The position numbers and the translations under genes were made by a program. 64,000 nt of DNA, taken from contig NC_092248.1 in NCBI RefSeq assembly GCF_036320965.1, positions 23,896,901 to 23,960,900 on the forward strand, written 5' to 3'. This document shows, in pieces, positions 52,891 through 64,000 of the stretch. Numbering within the stretch: the stretch's first letter is position 1; every line of letters begins with the position of its first letter. The stretch is from Panulirus ornatus (taxonomy: Eukaryota; Arthropoda; Malacostraca; Decapoda; Palinuridae). Under the pieces are notes generated by a model that made no database searches, had not been told where the DNA came from, and saw only the letters and a program-made list of their open reading frames with translations.

Positions 52891-52990
52891 NNNNNNNNNN
52901 NNNNNNNNNNNNNNNNNNNNNNNNNNNNNNNNNNNNNNNNNNNNNNNNNNNNNNNNNNNNNNNNNNNNNNNNNNNNNNNNNNNNNNNNNN
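52891..52990. other. Assembly gap (100 N)
   Basis: Exactly 100 undetermined bases, flanked by unique-looking sequence. Confidence 0.99.
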
Positions 52991-53270
52991 CAGAGATGGT
53001 ATAGGTTATGTCTGTCATTTGTCTCTACCATGACACTAATTTCTGAAGGTAATTAGAGAGTCGTCAGTAAGCGTGAATCCCAGAGGGAGTGATAATTCAC
53101 AATCGAGAAAGGTTACCAGCAATGTTTTCCTCTCGAAACAAAAACACTTGATTATCCTACTAAATGATGAAGATACAGCACACCAAACTTTACATGAGTC
53201 AGGGATGACCGGTGAAGCTCATGGCTTCATGAGATTTGAGGGAGACAAATGGCGAAAGATCTGTAGGGTC
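52991..53270. other. Short unique stretch, no gene recognised
   Basis: A 66-codon plus-strand frame at 53073-53273 has no recognisable domain. Its last codons may already lie in the LINE 3' UTR fragment that follows. I do not claim it as a gene. Confidence 0.3.
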
Positions 53271-53575
53271 TAAAATGGATTAGGAGCTGCGGTTTCGATG
53301 TATTACACATGACAGCTAGAGACTGAGTGTTATCGAACGTGAGCCTTTTTTGCCTGTATCTCTGGCGCTACCTCAAAAAACCAGGGGATAGCAATGCTGT
53401 TTCATGGGGAGCGGGGTGGCGCCAGAAATGAATTAAAGGGAAGTATGTGTGAATATGTTCATGTGTATATAAATGTATATTTCTAAGTATGTGTGTCTAT
53501 ATGTATGTATAAGAACTTATGTTGATATATGTAGGCATTTGTATGTATATGTAGGAGCATGGGCGTTATTGTAAA
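53271..53575 (+). mobile_element. RTE-like LINE long 3' UTR fragment
   Basis: It matches the long-form UTR: GGTTTCGATGTATTACACATG, GACAGCTAGAGACTGAGTG, then GGCGCTACCTC and GGGGTGGCG. It ends in TATGTATATGTAGG and TA repeats. No coding part and no second tail box are present. Confidence 0.85.

Positions 53576-55224
<1,649 letters not shown>

Positions 55225-55266
<42 letters not shown>
55225..55266. repeat. (TA)n microsatellite at the centre of an inverted LINE pair
   Basis: A short TA tract between a plus-strand tail and a minus-strand tail (followed by a T-run), as at 9249-9336. Confidence 0.94.
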
Positions 55267-55282
<16 letters not shown>

Positions 55283-55992
55283 CTTTTGCGATGTCGCTGT
55301 CTCCCGTGTTTGCGAGGTAGCGCAAGGAAACAGACGAAAGAAATGGCCCAACCCACCCCCATACACATGTATATACATACGTCCACACACGCAAATAAAC
55401 ATACCTACACAGCTTTCCATGGTTTACCCCAGACGCTTCACATGCCCTGATTCAATCCACTGACAGCACGTCAACCACGGCATACCACATCGATTCAATT
55501 CACTCTATTCCTTGCCCTCCTTTCACCCTCCTGCATGTTCAGGCCCCGATCACACAAAATCTTTTTCACTCCATCTTTCCACCTCCAATTTGGTCTCCCA
55601 CTTCTCCTCGTTCCCTCCACCTCCGACACATATACCCTCTTAGTCAATCTTTCCTCACTCATTCTCTCCATGTGCCCAAACCATTTCAAAACACCCTCTT
55701 CTGCTCTCTCAACCATGCTCTTTTTAATTCCACACATCTCTCTTACCCTTACGTTACTTACTCGATCAAACCACCTCACGCCACACATTGTCCTCAAACA
55801 TCTCATTTCCAGCACATCCATCCTCCTGCACACAACTCTATCCATAGCCCACGCCTCGCAACCATACAACATTGTTGGAACCACAAAGTCCTCATTGTCC
55901 TCAAACATCTCATTTCCAACACATCCATCCTCCTGCGCACAACTCTATCCATAGCCCACGCCTCGCAACCATACAACATTGTTGGAACCACA
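55267..55992 (-). mobile_element. RTE-like LINE 3' end, inverted, with internal 100-bp duplication
   Basis: The short tail (55267-55470) and C-terminal domain read on the minus strand. The segment from [12 protein letters not shown] to RCLRTM is present twice in tandem (55992-55890 and 55884-55790 approximately), joined at GAGGACTTTGTGG. It ends exactly where a plus-strand copy begins. Confidence 0.88.
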
Positions 55993-56361
55993 ATGTGTGG
56001 TGTGAGGTGGTTTGATCGAGTAAGTAACGTAAGGGTAAGAGAGATGTGTGGAAATAAAAAGAGCGTGGTTGAGAGAGCAGAAGAGGGTGTTTTGAAATGG
56101 TTTGGGCACATGGAGAGAATGAGTGAGGAAAGATTGACCAAGAGGATATATGTGTCGGAGGTGGAGGGAAGGAGGAGAAGTGGGAGACCAAATTGGAGGT
56201 GGAAAGATGGAGTGAAAAAGATTTTGTGTGATCGGGACCGGAACATGCAGGAGGGTGAAAGGAGGGCAAGGAATAGAGTGAACTGGATCGATGTGGTATA
56301 CCAGGGGTTGACGTGCTGTCAGTGGATTGAATCAGGGCATGTGAAGCGTCTGGGGTAAACC
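55993..56361 (+). mobile_element. RTE-like LINE C-terminal fragment
   Basis: It reads [18 protein letters not shown] through to the family stop region near 56310 and ends in GGGGTAAACC of the 3' tail. Its first base is the LINE position that directly follows the end of the neighbouring inverted segment. At 56361 it joins an inverted RT-finger fragment. Confidence 0.88.
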
Positions 56362-56928
56362 AATCTGATGCTCTGTACATGCCTTCACCCTCTCTACCAA
56401 TACCCTCCCCTATAATTTACCAGGAATACTCAACAAACTTATACCTCTGAAATTTGAGCGCTCACTCTTATACCCTTTGCCTTTGTACAATGGCACTATG
56501 CACGCATTTCGCAAATCCTCAGGCACCTCACCATGAGTCATACATATATTAAATAACCTTACCAACCAGTCAATAATACAGTCACCTCCTTTTTTAATAA
56601 ATTCCACTGCAATACCATCCAAACCTGCTGCCTTGCCGGCTTTCATCTTCCGCAAAGCTTTTACTACCTCTTCTCTGTTTACCAAATCATTTTCCCCAAC
56701 CCTCTCACTTTGCACACCACCTCGACCAAGACACCCTATATCTGCCACTCTATCATCAAACACATTCAACGAACCTTCAAAATACTCACTCTATCTCCTT
56801 CTCACATCACCACTACTTGTTGTCACCATCCCATTTGCGCCTTTCACTGAAGTTCCCATTTGCTCCCTTGTCTTACGCACTTTATTTACCTACTTTCAGA
56901 ACATCTTTTTATTCTCCCTAAAATTTAA

Positions 56929-56931
<3 letters not shown>
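56362..56931 (-). mobile_element. RTE-like LINE RT-finger fragment, inverted
   Basis: The minus-strand frame 56769-56410 reads [55 protein letters not shown] and [13 protein letters not shown]. Upstream sense sequence to 56931 holds the GTSVKGA.G and LNFRENK linker, where it meets (TA)n. There is no palm and no 3' end. Confidence 0.9.

Positions 56932-57023
<92 letters not shown>
56932..57023. repeat. (TA)n microsatellite
   Basis: TA tract between a LINE fragment and a Penelope-type terminal module. Confidence 0.95.
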
Positions 57024-57026
<3 letters not shown>

Positions 57027-57185
57027 CTATGAGTCCATGAGGAAAATGAAACACGAAAAGTTCTCAAGTGCACTTTCGTGCAAAAATCACATCATCAGGG
57101 GAGACAAAGGAGAGAAATATAACAGTCAGTTCATATACATTGAAGAGACGAAGCTTGGACGCCATTTGGTAAACATGTGATTGTC
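57024..57185 (+). mobile_element. Penelope-type terminal module, second copy
   Basis: About 90% identical by eye to 13956-14115 over about 155 bases. It has the same CTATGAGTCC, GAAAC, and CACGAAAAGT/ACTTTCGTG stem. It lacks the foldback palindrome and instead joins LINE linker sequence at 57186. As at 13956 it starts directly at the end of a (TA)n tract. Confidence 0.55.
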
Positions 57186-60250
<3,065 letters not shown>

Positions 60251-60746
60251 ATTTTTCACATCTCTGAACCCCCTTCATTGGGTTACTAGGGCCTCCAGGC
60301 TGTGCTATGCACATTGATAGTGAAATGATGAATTTCTTAAGTGAAATAGTTCATGAATTCATAAGACCGGATTCCTTTGCGTCCACTGATGATGATACAA
60401 GACTGCTGAAGGTGTCCGAGTTAGAAAAATTATTATCTTTAAGATATCATTTGACAGTTTCCAGTTCAGAGAAGATAATTTAGTCAAGTGTCACAAATTG
60501 GAGGAATTGTCATGGATCTTCCCTACTTGCTCGAGCAGGTTGGAAATCAAAAGTTTATGTTAAAAGTGAAATATCATTCTGTTGCCTTCGAACTTGGGAA
60601 TCCATTTTTATGACTCTGGTGGTTACACAAAACACAGAATAACGAATGTATATCTTACTTCACCCGTCATACATTTCAAAAACATTTTGTAATGATTAGT
60701 TGAAATGTCTCTTCATCAGTGAACAACTTTGAGATGTTATGATAAA
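60251..60746 (-). other. Probable 3' flank or UTR of receptor gene A
   Basis: There is no coding sequence. On the minus strand an AATAAA occurs at 60253-60248, about 490 bases after the stop codon of gene A. It could be the polyadenylation signal, though it lies at the edge of a simple repeat. Confidence 0.3.
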
Positions 60747-61013
60747 CTAACATTTTCTAATAAGATGCCTTAATGTGATGTACTGTACCACTGACTCTGT
60801 GGCAGAGGTGATGCAAGATAAGCAGAGGCCCAGGAACAGGAGTATGAATGGTCCTTGGATGTGTCTGAGGCTGAGAGCCTTCAGCTTCCCACCATAGTCT
60901 GCGTCACCTACAGCCTCACGATACTGCTGCTGCTGATACTCTAGCTGTCTCCTACGACCTTCCTGTCTGGCTTGGTACAGCATATCTCCAATCCACTTCT
61001 CGTACAGTCCAGC
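60747..61013 (-). CDS. Ionotropic receptor gene A, last coding exon
   Basis: An open exon read from 61013 to the stop TAG at 60749-60747, with acceptor TCTTTAG ending at 61014. It encodes AGLYEKWIGDMLYQARQEGR, a Gln-rich stretch, then LKALSLRHIQGPFILLFLGL and CLS. This is the end of the S2 ligand-binding half followed by the last transmembrane helix (M4, GPFILLFLGLCLS) and a short cytoplasmic tail. IEAGLYEKW across the splice is a strong signature of decapod variant ionotropic receptors. The phase (0) fits the donor of the 62382-62590 exon. The reading is intact. Such receptors form ligand-gated cation channels in chemosensory dendrites. The ligand cannot be told from this part. Confidence 0.88.
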   Translation of the reverse strand, partial: AGLYEKWIGDMLYQARQEGRRRQLEYQQQQYREAVGDADYGGKLKALSLRHIQGPFILLFLGLCLSCITSATESVVQYITLRHLIRKC

Positions 61014-61195
61014 CTAAAGAGACATAACACTCAACTTCCGAAGTGGTTTGAAACAAAGAGTTATAGAATGGTTTTGTTATTCATATCTTTGGTATGTATG
61101 AGGGTAGTCGTAAAGTACCTGCCCTTGATTGTCCAGGGTATATGTGCATGTATGGAATTGCTCCTAAAGTGAATGCCCGTCATTCTCTGGGGTAT

Positions 61196-61474
61196 CTATG
61201 AAGGTGATTCTAACGCCCTCACACAAGTCTCCTTTCCAAGATCACTTACTCTCACCTCTCGCCCCCGCCCAGCATTCTCTCTTCTTTTTTGAGAACCTCT
61301 ACAAATGTTCACCTTCGACTCCACAAGATAGTGATCAGACATCCTTCCAGCTGCCCCTCTCAGCACATTAACATCCAATAGTCTCTCGTTTACACTCCCA
61401 TCAATCAACACGTAATCCAATAATGCCTTCTGAACATATAAACGCGTGCTTTCATAGAACATACAGACCTCCAA
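61196..61474 (-). mobile_element. RTE-like LINE endonuclease fragment in receptor intron
   Basis: The minus-strand frame reads KALLDYVLIDGSVNERLLDV, then GAAGRMSDHYLVESKV and SDLGKETCVR. It is an isolated piece of the endonuclease C-terminus, with neither leader nor RT, inside the intron between the last two exons of gene A. Confidence 0.88.
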
Positions 61475-61985
61475 CAGTCAGGCTTGTACCTACATCCCAT
61501 GCGTGGCAGGCGAGAGAGCTACTGCCAAATAGAGAAATGACTATTCGAACACTAAGTAATCGAATACCCTTCGTCTCACGTTGGTGAGCAACGGGGCTTA
61601 GACCGGTCAAATCCCATCAGGCTCACATAAACAGAAGAAAGCATTTTGCAGAATCGAACTGGACAACACGGAAGTATATGAATGTGAATATAGTGGATAT
61701 GAACGTGCACTCTCCTAGAACAAACAAACCTCCAACAGCCAGGCTCGAATCCGGGACCCCTGCGTAGCAGGCGGGAGTGCTACCGCGAGGCTATGATCGC
61801 CCCTAACAGAGAAATGACTATTCGATTTGTAAGTAATCGAATACCCTTCGTCTCACGTTTGTGAGCAACGTGGTCTAAACCGGACAAATCCCATCAGGCT
61901 CACACACACAGCAGATAGCATTTTAAGGAGCCTAATTGTACAACATGGAGGTATATGAATACGAATAGAGTGCATATGAACGCGC
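61450..61985 (-). mobile_element. tRNA-headed SINE-like tandem array
   Basis: About 2 units of 260-280 bp in tandem (CTATTCGA at 61541 and 61818; ACCTCCAACAG at 61467 and 61728). On the minus strand the clearer unit has a box A-like TAGCCTCGCGGTAGC (61793-61779) and a box B-like GGATTCGAGCC (61752-61742) at the right spacing. An anticodon-arm-like CCTGC..GCAGG lies between them. The acceptor stem does not pair, so it is a tRNA-derived SINE head and not a tRNA gene. The body shares GTGAGACGAAGGGTATTCG and GAGCCTGATGGGATTTG in each unit. It lies in the intron of gene A. Confidence 0.65.
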
Positions 61986-61994
61986 ACTTAGTGT

Positions 61995-61998
61995 GTGT

Positions 61999-62039
<41 letters not shown>
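61995..62039. repeat. (GT)n microsatellite
   Basis: GT dinucleotide tract at the end of the SINE-like array, possibly its 3' tail on the opposite side. Confidence 0.93.
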
Positions 62040-62381
62040 ACTATATAATGGGACTTAATTGTTTAGCATCATCCACCAAGACTAACAGTAAAGCACACGG
62101 TGTAGTTTTCCAAGTGAAAGGAAACTCTTTTTTCCTTCCTACATTCTGAACGTCACAAATCGTATGTTGAGAAAGGCGTCCCAGCAAGTGAAGTAAACTT
62201 TGACGTGACTAAGAAGAATAAGCATCACAACAACTCTCACTATTTCTAAGTGTGTTTTCCTTATTTGACTTGAAGTTATTTACGTTGCTCATACATTTCT
62301 TAGTTTGTCTGACGTCTACAAAATTCAGTCTTTATTTTTTCTTTGTACCTAAACAAATCGTCATTGAGGGACACAGCTTAC

Positions 62382-62590
62382 CTCAATGACCCTCATCATG
62401 AGATGGTCCACCTGTGGCTTATAAGGGGCGTCGTGGGGTATGGGCCAGGCTGCGATGCCCGGCAAAACACTCTCCCTTCCAATGTACAGTTGTGTACTGC
62501 CGTCTGACCTGGTGAAGTGGTCAGCGATCATCTGCTGCAGGTAGCGACGCCCATCCATAAAAGCCTCCCTGACCAGCCGGAGAAACAAAG
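62382..62590 (-). CDS. Ionotropic receptor gene A, penultimate coding exon (S2 domain)
   Basis: A 209-bp exon with acceptor GCTACAG (ending 62591) and donor GAG|GTAAGC (exon end 62382). It encodes LFLRLVREAFMDGRRYLQQM, ADHFTRSDGSTQLYIGRESV, LPGIAAWPIPHDAPYKPQVD and HLMMRVIE. The blocks LY.GRE.VLPG.AWP.PHDAPYK and the splice into AGLYEKW identify the S2 ligand-binding half of a decapod variant ionotropic receptor. It starts in phase 2 and ends in phase 0. The earlier exons (amino-terminal domain, S1, M1-M3) must lie beyond 62.6 kb and are not seen before the window ends. A Jockey-like LINE occupies much of that space. Confidence 0.88.
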
Positions 62591-62930
62591 CTGTAGCGTG
62601 GAATTCCTTGATTAGATATAGACGTAACTTGTTGTGGTTCTGAACCCACGGCTACGGAAGGGGAATATGCTGTCATGACTCGCTGCTCCTGCTATCCTTT
62701 CATAGTGCAATACTGTTGTGATCTTCCACTTATCTGTGTTTGTATGTGAGCTTATGACTGTGTGAGAGGGAAATGTAGGGTCGTTCCTGCTTTAGATCTT
62801 TGTCCTGTATAACTCATCTCAATGTGTAAAATGGCTTACTGATTACCTGTACTCCCTGTGTGTCTTTATGAATAATCTTGGTAGTGTTCTGTTCAGATCT
62901 TGACCAACTCAAGTTTGGATAATTCGGCAC
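62591..62930. other. Intronic sequence, nothing recognised
   Basis: Upstream of the S2 exon on the minus strand. No further exon with good splice sites was found. Confidence 0.35.
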
Positions 62931-64000
62931 CGAATGTCCCACCCCAATGTCCTCCCTCTGAGCCTATACCAGTCTCCTACCTTCTCCTTGCGTAGGGTCT
63001 TACAGATACTCTCCCATCTCCAGGTGGAAAGGCGTATGGCTCAGAAGGCATACAACCTCGAGTTCTGTGTGAATGTGTATCCTTGCTCACATGTTACCAC
63101 TCGGAAAGCAAGCCTTGGTGCAGCCCATTCCAAAGAAAGTAGATCGCTCTACCCCTCCAACTATAGCCACATTGCTCGTACTTCTGCTATCTCGAAAGTA
63201 TTTGAAATTCTCCAAAAATTTCATTTCCACAACACTTAGAATTCCACTCCCTTCTTTCAGATCACCATTATGGATCTCGCAGTGTTAGGTCTACTGGTAA
63301 TATTCTTTCCTATGTGACTCACCTCTTTTCCTCCACCCTAAGGGATTTTCTTTAAACTTTTCTTGTAACCCTCAATATCTCTAAGGTATTTGGCAGTGTG
63401 GCATGAGTTTTTGTTTTTCAAACTTCCTCTGCTTTTCCTGCTTCTCTGTTTTCTAATGCATAATTTCCTCACTGGCCGTTCCATCACAGTAGTCGGCGAT
63501 GGAGCGACTTCCTCCTCCTATCCTACCAGCAGTGGTGTTTGTCAAGGTTCTGTCCGTCAACTCATTCTTTTTCCTCTCAATAACTGATATCGATTTTACT
63601 CCCAAACTTCGTCCGTCATGTCCGGATGACTCGAGTTCATATACCTTCCTCGTTCCTTCACTCGTATTAATTATATTTCCTCTCAGACCTGTGTAGGATC
63701 TTGGAATAGGGGAACAGTAACCTCGTTAAATCTAAGAGTGCTAAACTACATTTTCTCTCTGTACCTTTGTCTAACGATCACTCCTGACCCTCTGTTCTAT
63801 GTCAACACAATGAAATGATAAAGAAGATGTTAGGCATAGCCATATCCTCCACTCTGTCCTGAAAACGACATATATCCAACATCACAAAATCTGATTCCCA
63901 AAAGCTGGGATGATTGTAAAGGTACCGTGAAATATTATTCTTTGCGAACTGCTATTTCCCATCCACAGGGGTTTTATTCACCCAGTGATGGAAAACTGCT
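62931..64000 (+). mobile_element. Jockey-like LINE, degraded RT, cut by window end
   Basis: Frames in turn give KQALVQPIPKKVDRSTPP (fingers, 63105-63160), ISKVFEILQKFHFHNT, then FLTGRSITVVGDGATSSSYP (about 63467-63525) with GSV and FPLNN (palm). Late C-terminal remnants (FPIHRGFIHPVMEN, near 63955-63995) resemble the LEYCSHIW region. Stops and frameshifts are numerous. It belongs to the same subfamily as the minus-strand copy at the start of the window. Confidence 0.78.

Noticed and set aside
53073..53273. 66-codon plus-strand frame as a gene
   Set aside because: It is short, has no recognisable domain, and runs into a LINE 3' UTR fragment beside an assembly gap.
61733..61803. tRNA gene on the minus strand
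   Set aside because: Box A- and B-like sequences are present but the acceptor stem does not pair and the unit recurs in tandem, so it fits a SINE head better.

Overview
This is eukaryotic, intron-containing, extremely repeat-rich DNA, most likely from a decapod crustacean. That assignment is an inference. It rests on two partial genes of the variant ionotropic receptor type that is expanded in decapods, on the mix of retroelements (RTE-like, CR1-like and Jockey-like LINEs, Penelope-like elements), and on very long (TA)n tracts. No operons, rRNA genes, intact tRNA genes or CRISPR arrays are visible.

Host genes are few and all lie on the minus strand. Receptor gene A has its last two coding exons at 62590-62382 (ligand-binding S2 half) and 61013-60747 (end of S2, last transmembrane helix, stop). 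Receptor gene B has two consecutive exons at 42940-42717 and 42574-42446 (amino-terminal domain). The B exons lie downstream of the 3' end of A on the same strand, so these are two separate, probably tandem, receptor genes. Their introns and spacer have swollen with retroelements and a 2.3 kb 35-bp satellite. An ORF with a helix-turn-helix domain, probably transposase-derived, lies at 15265-14906 on the minus strand.

Most of the remainder is one RTE-like LINE family, present as about 18 full, truncated, inverted or rearranged copies on both strands: 4.6-13.7, 15.9-19.2, 21.6-36.3, 39.3-42.2, 49.5-52.7 and 53.3-59.9 kb. The order of parts in one element is a 5' leader, an apurinic-type endonuclease, a reverse transcriptase with FADD, a C-terminal domain, and a 3' tail with a CTACCTCGC/AACGCGGGA box followed by A-rich and TA-rich sequence. 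None of the copies is intact. The best is the 34264-35534 copy, with about 423 uninterrupted codons. Older copies carry a long 3' UTR, while the best-preserved copies share a shortened one. Short elements made only of the LINE leader plus a LINE-like tail occur at 5588 and 35821.

Other repeats are Jockey-like LINEs (60-1090 minus, 36640-39060 plus, 62931-64000 plus), CR1-like LINEs (1735-3990 minus, 47095-48675 plus), Penelope-like remnants with a visible YVDD reverse transcriptase motif and GIY-YIG endonuclease (45650-46505 minus, 46510-46745 plus), a Penelope-type terminal module resembling a hammerhead ribozyme (13956, 57024), a 27-bp satellite (19915-21599, split by a LINE insertion), a tRNA-headed SINE-like tandem (61450-61985) and more than 20 (TA)n tracts. 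There are two 100-base assembly gaps (36346-36445 and 52891-52990).

I did not find a new multi-gene system. The most unusual signals are a 200-bp A-to-G hypermutated patch in one LINE copy (17702-17898), the leader-plus-tail short elements, the hammerhead-like Penelope module, several foldback LINE arrangements, and the splitting of the 27-bp satellite by a LINE.
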